Of a stretch of DNA of 64,000 nucleotides, positions 46,706 through 57,175 are shown one piece after another. How positions within the stretch are numbered: position 1 is the first letter of the stretch; each line of letters opens with the position of its first letter. Position numbers and translations under genes: made by a program. The notes below the pieces were generated by a model. The model saw nothing but the letters and a program-made list of their open reading frames with translations, did no database searches and was not told where the DNA came from. The stretch comes from Saccharum officinarum (taxonomy: Eukaryota > Streptophyta > Magnoliopsida > Poales > Poaceae), in contig CM036170.1 of assembly GCA_020631735.1 (NCBI GenBank), positions 69,889,737-69,953,736 on the forward strand, written 5' to 3'.

Positions 46706-46717
46706 TGGTACCAGAGC
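46706..46717 (+). promoter_or_regulatory. Primer binding site (initiator-Met type) of the Copia element
   Basis: TGGTACCAGAGC, one base after the LTR. This is the common plant Copia site TGGTATCAGAGC with one change. Confidence 0.85.
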
Positions 46718-47828
46718 CTAATCTAGAGTATAGATCCAGTTGGGAAATGAAAAGAATCAAGAAAAGAAAATAGAAATAAGGAATCCGATTTTGAATCGGG
46801 TCAACAGAGTGAAACCCTAGAAAGGGAAAGATCAAAAAGAAAGAACGGAAAAGAACACTGAAAACCTAACCCTAACACCAAACCCTAGAGGGGAAAAGGA
46901 TTGAGAAGAGGACGGACAAGGGAGGGACCTACCTGGTTCACTCACTGTTGACCCACCGCCGTCGTGCGGGAACAGATCCCGCCGCCGCGCGGGAGAGAGA
47001 GCCGAGCCACGCGGGCTCAGGCTTAGAACAAAGAAAAGGGAGCCGCGGGCTCCAGCAAAGGGCACCACCGTGGTTTCCCTCGACGATGCCGCGCGCGGCT
47101 CCGGCCGCACGCGCGCGCCGGCGAGAGGAACCACGTCGGCGCCGCCTCTAACCCTCCTCCGGCCACCATGGCCGGCAGCGCTGCTGCTGCTCTTCTCACT
47201 CGGATGTGGCTAAAGAGGTTAAGGGAGGGATCACAGAAAGGAAAAGGCGGAAGGGGAGCCTACCGGACTCGGTCCGGCGGAGCTTTTCCCCACCGGCGCC
47301 GGCAACACCCATGGGCGCCGCATTTGTCGCCTCTGAGGTCAAGAGAAAAGGAAGGAAAGAAGATGCTTGGGACCAGGATCTGCTCCGGCTGAGTTTCCTC
47401 CGCGACAGTGCGAACGACCACCATGGTCGCCGCCGCTATGGTTGCTGCTGCGCGACGCAAGTGGAGGAAGAAGAGGAAAGTTCAGAGAAGTGACCTAGGG
47501 TTCGGGGAGGAGACGGCGGCTCGGTCGTTTTGTTTCCCCGATCTCGACGGAGAGCCGTCGGATCTGATCAACGGCCAGGGGCTCCTAGGCCAACTTTGAG
47601 CCCAGGCGGGCAGGTAAATTCCTGGCCCAGGCCCAGGTTGCGGCCTGGGACGCGGGGGAGCGTCTGCGCGAGAAAAGGCCATGGGCCGTCGTGGCCTCTG
47701 GGCCGTGAAGCAGCGCGTGGTGCGCGAATGGGCCTCGAGCCAAATGAACAGTGACGCTTACGATTTTGATTTTTGTTTTTGTTTTCAGAAGCAGTTTTAA
47801 TGAATTTTGTGAAGTCTTGATGATTACC
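46718..47828 (+). other. Leader region of the Copia element, without a recognisable gag
   Basis: An A-rich stretch to about 46860 is followed by a GC-rich interval (46930-47740) with short open frames on both strands. None shows a Copia gag domain or a CCHC zinc knuckle. It may be a long leader, a heavily decayed gag or inserted foreign sequence; the sequence alone does not decide. Confidence 0.4.
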
Positions 47829-49176
47829 TTGCTCAAATTTTGAACCAACGTGAAAATTTGAGCAAAGAGTAGATGAGCACAGAAAAATGCTTCTGAATAT
47901 TAATATTATGAGATCGTTTTGTCATGTTTCCGCTGCAAAGTTAAAGGTTTATTGTCTTCTCATTAAATCCGAACCAACGGGAGGATTTAATTTGAAGAGC
48001 AGTTACAGTTATTCAATGAATGATGAAAAGTTTATCCTCCAGTTAAAGTTGAAACCGATGAAAAAAATTTTAATTGGAGGAATAGTCGGTTCATAGCATA
48101 AGATAAATTATAATATCGTTATTTTCTGACCAACGTTGATGATAATAATATTATAATTCTATGACCTTTATGTTTAAAGTTTAAATCTCTGATAAATTTT
48201 GCATCAAAGTGACCAATTTTCAGAGAATGAAAAATAAATAAGAGATGCTCCAGAGTGAGCAGAATGTAATGTATTTTAATGTTTCCGCTGCAATGATGAT
48301 GATGATCTTCAAAATTAAATTCGAACCAACAGGAGAATTTAATTTTGAAGATGGTTATAAGATAATTGAGTTTTCATATGTTAATTTCATTTCTGCCCAA
48401 CGGTGATGTGGAATTAATGTAGAAGAATGATATTTTATTCTATTTCTGCCCAACGGTGATATAGAATAGAAATGAAAGATTTTAAAGCTTAATGCGCATG
48501 TTTTTAACCAGACCAATGTAGGGTTAATTTCATGCTCATTATTATTGATGATTATTGATTAATGTTTTTCAAACAAAGAACTTCATGTCTTTATTCTTGA
48601 AGGGTGAAAAGGAAATGAGTTGGGTACTTGTGACCCAGAAGATGAAAAGTGCAAATTTTTGTAGAAAGAAGGCCATTGCATAAGGGACTGTGTTCTCTTT
48701 AAAGAATGACTTCAAAAGAAAAGAATTCTAGTATATTGATCCAAGAAAGAGAACATTAATATTTTATTTTAAAAGATGCCTTTTATGTACTCTTAAAAAA
48801 ATAGTTTTTTTCATCGTGATATGAAATGTAATAACGCCTTGTTTAGTTTGCCTCAAAGTTCCAAGTTTTTTCACTCTCTCTCCATCACATCAATTTTTAA
48901 CCGCTTGCATGGAGTATTAAATATAGATAAAAAAATAACTAATTACACAGTTTAGTTGGAAATCACGAGATGAATCTTTTGAGCCTAGTTGGTCCATGAT
49001 TGGACAATATTTGCCAAATAAGACGAAAGTGGTACTATTTATCGGGTTGAAATTTTCTTCAATCTAAACAAGGGCTAAGTGACATGCATGTTTAATTTGA
49101 CCAACGTCGAATTAAGCATGTGTGTTAAAGAGTATTTGGATTTATTTCTAAATTTGATGATTGAATATGAACCAAT
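47829..49176 (+). repeat. Array of about eleven stem-loops, most sharing an ACCAA(C/T)G or CCCAACGG loop
   Basis: The clearest hairpins are 47829-47865 (13-bp perfect stem, loop GAACCAACGTG), 47962-47991 (9 bp plus outer pairs, loop GAACCAACGGGA) and 48305-48352 (18-bp perfect stem, loop GAACCAACAGGA). Others are 48036-48080, 48106-48158, 48186-48226, 48378-48420, ~48433-48472 (loop TGCCCAACGGTG), 48491-48540 (loop GACCAATGT), 49082-49124 (loop GACCAACGT) and 49148-49176 (GAACCAA, weak). Stems differ in sequence from one another but are each self-complementary, and the loop is conserved in most. A MITE at 48835-49075 interrupts the array. No coding frame runs through it. Confidence 0.8.
48835..49075. 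mobile_element. Tourist-like MITE, copy 2, nested in the Copia element
   Basis: It begins CGCCTTGTTTAG and ends CTAAACAAGGGC, flanked by TAA on both sides (48832..48834 and 49076..49078). It contains ATTAAATATAGATAAAAAAA-like and ACTAATTACACAGTTTAG text shared with the other copies. Confidence 0.85.
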
Positions 49177-49206
49177 ATTGACATTTATGTCCCTTCAAGA
49201 AAATTA

Positions 49207-49362
49207 TCTCGCATAGCGAGAAAAAGTTTGTGATAGTACCCGTATGACGGGAAAAGTTTGAGAAAATACCCGCATGGCGGAGTAAAGTTGGCATAGTACT
49301 TATGTTAATCAATCCTGCATGGCGGGAGAAGTTTGACATAGTACTTATCCTGCACGGCAGGA
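49207..49362 (+). repeat. Five short palindromes with three-base loops
   Basis: TCTCGC-ATA-GCGAGA, CCCGT-ATG-ACGGG, CCGC-ATG-GCGG, CCTGC-ATG-GCGGG and TCCTGC-ACG-GCAGGA follow one another about 30-45 bp apart. They are separated by related spacers of the form GA(G)AAAGTTTG..ATAGTAC. Stem bases change in a compensating way between copies. Confidence 0.85.
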
Positions 49363-49399
49363 GAAAGTTATGGTGACTCATGTGCTTGACAGTGCTCTT

Positions 49400-51700
49400 T
49401 TATTGTGTCATAGTAATTAAGCACCCAATGAGTTTAAGGAGAACATAAGTTACAGACGAACCTCGAGATAAGAATGACATGCAAGTGTGACTTGCGAAAG
49501 TATTAATGATAAAAGACTATGTTGAGTTTTTGAAGTGAAATAAGAAAAAGTACTCCCATACGAATTAAGAAATAATTTCATTTGCATGATGTAATCATGT
49601 GGGTGAAGTAAGTAATCAAAGTTCCCTCATTCACAAGAGTTCTGAATAGTTTTCGAAATTGTGGTAGAAAAGTTCGTACCACATTTTGAGGGGGAGAAAT
49701 GTGAGATCAATTAAGAAAGACAATTAAGAAAGATACTTTCCCATAATTCAGACAATGCGATGCATATTAAAGTGATCTATAAAAGATGAATGTGATCGTC
49801 GGGGGAGTAAGACGGTCATAATATCGATACCCCTAAAGTAAAGAAATAGCTTTTACAGTTCTAATATAAAGATAGCATAGTCGGTCAGTATTCATACTGG
49901 ACGCATTCAGAGTTATTAAGACGGTGCTAAACGCGCCATATGAGTTTCAGCAGATTAAACCCAAAATAAGAAAGTTTAAAGATGGGACAATCTAGGGGAG
50001 CATGGTACAAAGAGACCTAACTCCACAAGGAGGATGAATAATATAAACAAGGATCTTGTTACATAGGACCTTATAGAATCAATTGTCTTTTGGCAATAAA
50101 AGATCAAGAAATGCTAGTAGCTAAGGCTCTAGAAAATCTCAAAGAATAAGAAAATCAGATATTTCTGATGACTATAAAGTCTATGTTAGTGAAATTCAAA
50201 TGGAGGATAATCCCACCTCATTTGAAGAAGCCATGAGAGACGTTCACTCGTCTAAGTGGCAAGAAGCAAAGAAAGATAAAATGAAATTGATGATACCAAT
50301 AATATTTTAGGATTCAGAATAAATTCCTAAGGAGCCAAAACAGTAGGCTGTGATGGGTCTACAAGACGAAATGTGACTCTAAAGGGAATGTGTAAAGATG
50401 TAGAGCGCGACTTGAATCAAAAGTGTTTTGCGCAAAGCGAATGAATAGATTACAATGAGTGCTAATGGCACATCATGATCTGACTTACATCAGATGAAAG
50501 TAAAGATGATATTTCCTAATGGGATTTGTATAAAAATGATTACGTGGCATAACCCAGAGGTTTTGTCATGAAAAGAAAAGAACGTAAGGGATACCACCTG
50601 TAGAAATCCCTTATGGACTAGAGTAAATTTCTAGACAGTGACATTTAAAGTTGAAGAGTCAATTAGAAATTTTGGGTTAAAGAGAATGAGAGGACAATTG
50701 CATTTGTACAAAGTTATAGAATGAGAAATTTATTTCCTAATCCTGTATATGTGGATGACATCTTACTTGTTAGTAGTGATGTCAATCTACTGCGTGAGAA
50801 GAAGTTTTTGTCCTCAAGGTTCAATAAGAAAGTTCTCGGTGAAATGTCTCTCGTTATAAGGATTGAAACTCACCGAGATAGAAGAAAAGGGGTATTAGAA
50901 ATATCGCATAGGCATGCTAAGAAAAGTTTCTAAAGAAATAAAGTACCTATGCGGGCAAACATATGCCTGTTCCTATGGTCAAGGGTAATATTTTGAGAAC
51001 TTTATGTTCCAAGAAGCAATGTGAGATTGTTATAGAAGGACGTCCTATATGCTCTAGCTGTTGAAAGCTTAATGAGTACACAGATAAGATATTGCCCTGA
51101 CATAGTTCATATATCCGGGTTATTTTGGCAAAAGTCCAGTCCAGATATAGATCACTGGAATGGAGTTAAGAATGTCGGCCTCATGCTAAGAAAGAAAGAA
51201 CAAGTACTCTCAAGTAGTTGTGGGTACAAATGTTAAATTTTGACGAGATGTTTAGTGAAACCCACATAGTAGCTAACACTCACAGTTGGAGTTTTATTAT
51301 GGAAAAGCTCCAAAGAAACAGTTTTAGTATCATTAGTGATGCAAAGTTATCATATAGCATGATATGAGGCTGAGGGACAGGCAAAATAGTTAAAGAACTT
51401 TACCCGGAATGGATAATGGTTGTTAATAGCAATGACCATTTGAATAGTTTGCTCCTAAGACAACGGGTCAAGTGTACTGCCAAACACGTTGACATTAAAG
51501 TTATACCTTGTAAAGGAGAAAGTCTGGAATCATACTAAATGGTATTGAACATATAAGTAACAAGAAAGTGTTTGTGTATCCGCTTACTAAAGGCTTACCA
51601 CCCAGTGTGTTCAGAGAACACACAGTCGACATGGGTTTATGGTATAGCCTAAGATTTTCGGACAATAAAGGGCCCAAAAGTTCAAGAATCTGTTTCAGAA
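49400..51700 (+). pseudogene. Degraded Copia pol (reverse transcriptase and RNase H remnants)
   Basis: Around 50740 the frame reads YVDDILLVSSDVNLL followed by FLSSRFNKKVLGEMS, the Copia reverse transcriptase catalytic block. Around 51045-51190 are remnants of the downstream connection (ESLMSTQIRYCPDIVHISG, DHWNGVKNVG). Upstream, integrase is not recognisable. Stops and frame changes are frequent, so no product is possible. Confidence 0.75.
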
Positions 51701-51843
51701 CAGAGACATGTATTGTAGCTGTTAAATCTATCGGCAATTAACCGTGACGATGAAGCATGCTCTATACACTAATCTATGATGGAACAAATAAAAGTGAAAG
51801 CAATTAAAGTCAAAGTTTAAAGTTAAATGATAAGTTGAGATCA

Positions 51844-51854
51844 AAGGGGAGAAT
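51844..51854 (+). promoter_or_regulatory. Polypurine tract of the Copia element
   Basis: AAAGGGGAGAA directly before the 3' LTR, the expected plus-strand primer. Confidence 0.85.
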
Positions 51855-52316
51855 GTTAGAATAGATCTCAACCGAATTGGCCCAACGACCAATTCGAACC
51901 CTTTGACCAAGCCCTGATCGGGGGCATCCAATCCAACGAGGTTGGTGGGCCCCCGTCGCACAGTGCCATATAAGAGGGAGTGGGGGCCACGGGCTCAAAC
52001 CACGAGGTTCATTGCCCAGCCCCACCCCACTCCAAACCCTAGCCGATCTAGAGGGCGGCACTGCCAGCGACGGGAAGCTCACTGCCGACGTCACTTCACC
52101 GCCACTGCCATCACCGAACGTCGCTGCCTTGAGCAGATCTCGCCGTTGGCATGGACGGCTCCACCACCTCCACCACAACCTCCGACAGTCAGGCATCCAA
52201 CCTCTCTCTTCTCCTCCATCTTTCCCTCTCTCCAGTTCATGTTCCATGTGTTTATTCCAAATAGAACGGTATACCCCACTGATCTACTACCCTAGATGTA
52301 TCTAAAGATTCTAACA
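51855..52316 (+). repeat. 3' LTR of the Copia element
   Basis: 462 bp, paired with 46244..46704, and followed by the GCTTT duplication at 52317. Confidence 0.93.
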
Positions 52317-52321
52317 GCTTT

Positions 52322-54015
52322 GAGATCCGTGTAGTTTTTTAGAAAGAGAAGTATTGGAGCAATTCTCTAATTACGATACCACCAGGAAGTGAAGTAGTAG
52401 CAGTAAACAAGATGGCAGATGTATCACAGATTCACAGTTAAACTATAGAGTAATGCTCGTCAACCATGGATTAACCCGCGTAAACCGAAGGATATTTACA
52501 GAAGCACTTCTATATTTTAGGTGTCTGAATTTTAAGATTTCTCATACTACACACTTGTATAACCAACTAGAAAAAAAAAGTTATTACTTTTATGATTTAA
52601 TATTTGTCTTTGCATCATAAATATCAAATTTTTGTTCTTCTACAGAAACAATTATAAAATGTTAATTGTCTTTGTGCTAACACAGATCAAATTTTGTTGG
52701 GTTTGTAGTTTTGCCCAACGGATTTTTTATTCTTGGAACAAAAAGTTACAGATTATGGCTACATAAATTGCAATAAACTAAAACTGCAATTTTAAGTATA
52801 AAATATCTGCAATAACCGTAGTTTGAAAGAAAGCTAAAATTCATACACCTGAATTTTGCAAATCCCTTATAAAAGACATGCCAACAAGTTACAACAAGAG
52901 GTGAACTCATTCCTTTCAAAACTATACTTCAATGTTTGACATGAACTTTATACTACCTAATAGTCGTGCATTTGATTGGCAAGGTTTAGGCATGAGAAAA
53001 CATTGATTACACAAGCTGAAATTGGTTACAAGAAGATGACAACATATCCCTTTGTCCCCAAATAAATCAATTCCTCAAATCTGTGCCAGTCAAATTTTTT
53101 TAGTTTGACTATCTATATAAAAAAGTAACAACATCTATGACATAAAACGAGCATTATGAAAATATATTCTATGGTAAATCTAACGATACTAATTTGATAC
53201 CATAAATCTTAACTTTTTTCTAGATATTCAGTCAAAGTTTAAAAAGTTTGAATTAAAACAACTCTAAGAATCTATTTATTCAGGGATGGAGGAAGTATTA
53301 TGGAACAACTCTTCATCCAAGATAAGATGGATTACAGGGAGTACAAAAAGGTCTATAGAGAGACCAGCATGTATGCTACAGAAGTGGAGAAAAGATTACA
53401 CAAAGATGGATAACAATTATTCAAAGGCACAACAAACTGTTGGATTTCAATGCTTGCTGAAAGATGCATCAAATGTCACGAGCCATGCACACTAACCTAT
53501 GAAGATCCGAGTTGTTATAAGTTGATGAAAAGTTTATCAAGTCTATTTTTCCAAGGCAACCAAAGGGTGCATCATTTGAACTTCCAACAAGGAGTTATAA
53601 CCATATTAGTGTAGACTGCTTAGGAGGGCCAACAATCATGCGTAGACTTCCAAGAATTCATCCCGTGGAGACCTTTGACTTAACTTATCTTCATAAACTC
53701 CAAGACCAATTCATACCCAACCAATACGGTTGTTTCTTTTATAAATATCTCTTTGTATCTAAGCAAAGTAAGATTTTTGATAATTGAATATACAAACCCC
53801 TCTATTCAGTTGTGCTCTAAGAAATTTCAGACAGTGATATCTATCATTTTGCTCTTGTGTTTTCCTTTGTGGGATATACAAAAGTGGTCGCGTCATCGTC
53901 ACCCAATCCGTGCTCCTGTTCCATTGATTTCAGGTTACATAGGTTGATTCTTTGAGAGTGTGGTTGGACGAATACTTGGTTCAGGCTGCTATATAGAACC
54001 AATGGTTGCTTCTTG
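52322..54015. other. Intergenic AT-rich region
   Basis: Apart from the Stowaway MITE listed separately I see no gene. Text near 53520-53700 (FELPTRSYNHISVD-like frame) looks mildly coding but has no family assignment. Confidence 0.35.
53045..53297. mobile_element. Stowaway-like MITE, ~250 bp
   Basis: The left end is TATCCCTTTGTCCCCAAATA and the right end GGGATGGAGGAAGTA. The internal phrases TTTAGTTTGACTATCTATAT and CAGTCAAAGTTTAAAAAGTT are inverted relatives. Confidence 0.7.
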
Positions 54016-54217
54016 TGTGTGTCCAGGGGCGAAGCTACATGGACGCGTCGGGGTCGGCTGACACCGACGACTTTGTCGTATCCTCTTGTAGCCAGCGATT
54101 TTTCACCACGTCTGACCCCGGTAGAAAATTTGTACGACCCCAGCAAATTGACAGCCCAGCAGTCCGGCCCATCTTCTGCTTCCTTTCGTTACGTGAATGC
54201 TAATTGCTAGCAGATAC

Positions 54218-54342
54218 AGGCAGCAGCCCAGAAGGCCTAACGCCTCGAGCCTCCGCTACAGCCGGGACTACATAGTGGTCGTTTGGTCGTTTCATCTTCT
54301 GATCTTCATTGTTCTCGCATTTGGCCTTCTGGGCTGCTGCCT
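54218..54342. repeat. Perfect 20-bp inverted repeat with an 85-bp spacer
   Basis: AGGCAGCAGCCCAGAAGGCC at 54218..54237 and its exact complement at 54323..54342. The spacer is unremarkable. Confidence 0.9.
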
Positions 54343-54523
54343 GTCTAGCGCCGGCGCCCAGCGCCCAGCGGCCGCTCATTTGTTCTCCATCTCGCGTTCC
54401 AAAGACGCTAGGCGCAAATCCCAGTGACCACTTGCCGATGGCCGGCGGCGATAAACTCTCTGCCCATCTGCTGTCTGGCTGTCCAGGTACCCCAAAAAAC
54501 CCTATTCTGCAATTGCTAATTAA

Positions 54524-54766
54524 GCCCCAGTTCAGTTACCAGAAAAATTTGCAAAATTTTTCAGATTCCCCGTCACATCGAATCTTTGGACATATGCATG
54601 AAGCATTAAATATAGATAAAAAATAAAACTAATTACACAGTTTAGACGAAATGGACGAGACGAATCTTTTAAGCCTAATTAGACCATAATTGGACAATAT
54701 TTGCCAAATAACAACGAAACGCGCTACAGTGTCATTTTGCCAAAATTTTCGAAACTAAACATGCCC
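54524..54766. mobile_element. Tourist-like MITE, copy 3, nested in the hAT element
   Basis: It starts GCCCCAGTTCAG and ends CTAAACATGCCC, with TAA on both sides. The phrases CCCCGTCACATCGAATCTTT and GACCATAATTGGACAATATT identify the family most clearly. Confidence 0.88.
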
Positions 54767-54888
54767 TAAAACAATCTAGTCCGAAATATGAGGTCTTAAG
54801 GTTTTAATTTTTCTCTCGGGCATATAGAATTCAAACTCAGAAAGTTGATAGGATATTTGCCTTCCACCAAAGAGCGTGCTCTTTCATT

Positions 54889-55036
54889 CCGGCGAACCGT
54901 TCTAAATTATAAGATGTTTTGGCTTTTCTAAATTTTTAGCTTTTACTATGCATCTAGATATATGTTATGTCTACTAGATAAAAGTTATTAATCTAAAAAT
55001 ACCAAAACAGTCTTATAATTTGGGACGGAAGAAGTA
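54889..55036. mobile_element. Stowaway-like MITE nested in the hAT element
   Basis: GTTCTAAATTATAAGATGTT near the left and CTTATAATTTGGGACGGAAG near the right form the inverted arms. The core CATCTAGATATATGTTATGT matches the 43440 copy in style. The left end is decayed. Confidence 0.65.
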
Positions 55037-55482
55037 CTTTAGTATAGCTTGCGTAGTTGCATTTCAATAATCACTAGTGACTTTTAATAGTATACACATG
55101 GATAAATATGATTGGCTAGAGTGTTCCAGTGATGTTGATAGCGGGTTTTCCACAACCATGTAGGCAGGAAGTGTCATAATTTTCATAACGGCTATGAAAA
55201 AATACGACAAATTGTTGAAGCTTGGCCAGTCGATTAGTGGTGCTATAACATGCGGAGTATCATATCTGTAGCAACCTATTAGCAACCTATAAGTTACTCA
55301 TATGAGTACCGACTCTGACCCCGGTGACCATTTTTCCTGGCTTCGCCCCTGTGTGTGTCATTAGGTTGCACTAGGTATTCGTTGCTTGCAACAAGTTATC
55401 TTGGCTATTTTAGAACTAGTTATCATGTTTGTTATCCTATTGTGTGAAAATCGGGACTGAGTCTTCATCACAAGTGGTAACA

Positions 55483-55496
55483 CCCCCCCCCCCCCC
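55483..55496. repeat. Poly-C tract (14 C)
   Basis: An uninterrupted run of cytosines in AT-rich DNA, downstream of the hAT element. Confidence 0.9.
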
Positions 55497-55830
55497 GCCA
55501 CCTCCGTTAGACCAGTAAAAGTTGACTTCATACTGATTTTAGATGTATTCCTTAATATCATCTCTAATCAGCCTTTAGGTAGTATTTTTTTATGAAGGGA
55601 GGATTTTAATACTTCAAAATCATTATATGGAGTTTATATAATATTTGTAAATACATAGCCTAAAAACAACAAAAGGAGAGCCCGGTGCTCTAATGATAAT
55701 CAATTCTTAGACTACATCATCATTCATGTACCAGGAGAAAAACACCATAGCCACTTGCAACAAATTCACCGCAACTAAAGCTTGAGAAGAAAGCTTCTAG
55801 AGGATACCCATGTGTGGTGCCAGTGGATGA

Positions 55831-56064
55831 TCAATGTACCACCTGCAAAGGAGAATAAGCATGTTTGTTTTCAAATACTAAATCATTTCTGCATGAAAGC
55901 GGCGAACAAGTAGCTACGACCCCCAACAAATCTAAAAGTTTTAAATCCTTCCTAAACCCCAAAGCCAACTCCCAGACATATGAGAATACAAATGATGTTG
56001 TGGAAGGTTTAAAGCAACATGTATGTAGCCATAACCACATGAGAAAAATGGCAATGGCATACAA
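55831..56064 (-). pseudogene. Possible LINE (L1-type) C-terminal remnant
   Basis: The minus strand encodes SCRNDLVFENKHAYSPLQVVH. It resembles the (W)xRNDxVF...SxLQVI motif found after the reverse transcriptase zinc-binding domain in plant LINEs. Upstream residues include a W-L-H pattern. No reverse transcriptase core is present. The rest of 55360-56280 holds nothing else I can name. Confidence 0.4.
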
Positions 56065-56277
56065 CTATATATACAAGGAAGAAGTGCTTAATTGTCTCAT
56101 TTTTTATGAAAAAAATCAAAACTTTTTAGTGCCTTGGCATAGTGTTCATTGACCGGGACCCAATTGTTCAGTGCTCCTATCAAACAAAACCTCCAAACCG
56201 TCTGGTAAGTGCATTGGCATAGTGTCGTCTGCAATGATAACCACTGAACGTATCCGTCAGTTATCCCCACACATTTA

Positions 56278-57175
56278 GAGGCTGTTTGGATGCAACCCTG
56301 GACTGAATTGCCTGGTTTCCTGCTTGCCTGGAACTTGCCTGCATGCTGTTTGGTTGACACCCTGGAAATCTTCCTGGTCCAGGCAAAAGCAAGTCACCCA
56401 GGCGGACGAAAACGAGCGCCTGGCTCCAGCGGTTCTTGCCTGGGCTGCTGTGCCGCGATTTAGATGGCTGCGAGGTAGACAAGAGGCCCCTATTCACGTC
56501 AAATCAATCAAACGACATCCCCATGATTGCTACGGTTTTTTTCATTTTATTCTGCTCTTTTTACTTGAATAAATGTAAAAAAGATAATAATTATAAATAC
56601 TGATTTTTATCTTATAAATCTTGAAAAAAAATAATGTAAATCATTAGTATCCTAAACATTGATTAAGAGTTCAACTATAAGCATATATACAATGCCGTTA
56701 AACACATACTAATGTTTTATTCTCTCTTATCACTTATTAGCATTCTCACGCACAGGCTTCCGACCAAATAGACTATAACCTAACTTGCCTTTTTTTTGAA
56801 CACCGCCAGGAGCACTGGCATATCATATAAGACTCGTATTGGACACCTATACTGACCGCACGCTCAAGTACAGATGAGATTGCCCGATATTTCTCGGAAC
56901 GCGTCCACCGGGCACACACGCACGCACACACTACTCACACACACCGCCCGGCTCCCTCAGGGGAAAAGTCCCCAGCGAGGCGCGCGTAAATCGGCCCAGC
57001 CAGGGCTCGAACCCGCGAGCGGCTGCTCCCTCACCTGGGGAGCGAACCACCCGAGCTATGCTCGGTCCTCATAACCTAACTTGCCTTACCAGGCAGATTT
57101 CATCATATTTCCATGTAACTTCCAGGCAACATTTTTCACCAGGCAAGTTGTTCAGGTCTCCAGCCAAACAGGCCC
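56278..57175. mobile_element. MITE-like element interrupted by a SINE
   Basis: The left end GGCTGTTTGGATGC and the inverted right end GGCCTGTTTGGCTGG form short TIRs. Just inside both ends are related CCTGG / CTTGCCTGG(A) phrases. The pair brackets about 600 bp once the SINE is removed. No target duplication was fixed, so class and limits are tentative. Confidence 0.45.
56790..57070 (-). mobile_element. tRNA-derived SINE, 281 bp, with 15-bp target duplication
   Basis: On the minus strand it begins GAGGACCGAGCATAGCTCGG. It carries an A box (TAGCTCGGGTGGTT, 57058..57045) and a B box (GGTTCGAGCCC, 57013..57003), and ends in an A-run. The flanks are ATAACCTAACTTGCC at 56775..56789 and 57071..57085, identical. 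These are the features of an RNA polymerase III SINE inserted by LINE machinery. It is not a tRNA gene: the part 5' of the B box does not fold as a cloverleaf by eye, and unrelated sequence follows. Confidence 0.9.

Larger units (their letters stand above)
46244..52316 (+). mobile_element. Ty1/Copia retrotransposon, 6.07 kb, decayed, TSD GCTTT
   Basis: LTRs 46244..46704 and 51855..52316 both start TGTTAGAATAGATCTCAACC and end AGATTCTAACA. They are flanked by GCTTT at 46239..46243 and 52317..52321. The primer site TGGTACCAGAGC follows the left LTR and a purine tract precedes the right one. The interior holds a leader (46705-47590, GC-rich at its centre), a stem-loop array (47829-49176), small palindromes (49207-49362) and degraded pol (about 49400-51700). 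Gag and integrase are not recognisable. The order of pol remnants, the Met-type primer site and YVDDILL support Copia. Confidence 0.93.
54024..55351. mobile_element. Non-autonomous hAT element, 1,328 bp, TSD TGTGTGTC
   Basis: The ends CAGGGGCGAAGC and GCTTCGCCCCTG are perfect inverse copies. The 8-bp duplication TGTGTGTC is at 54016..54023 and 55352..55359. There is no transposase. The element contains a Tourist MITE (54524-54766), a Stowaway MITE (to 55036) and a 20-bp internal inverted repeat. Confidence 0.88.

Noticed and set aside
57003..57058. A functional tRNA gene
   Set aside because: A and B boxes are present, but they belong to a SINE with an A-tail and 15-bp duplications. A tRNA cloverleaf does not form by eye.
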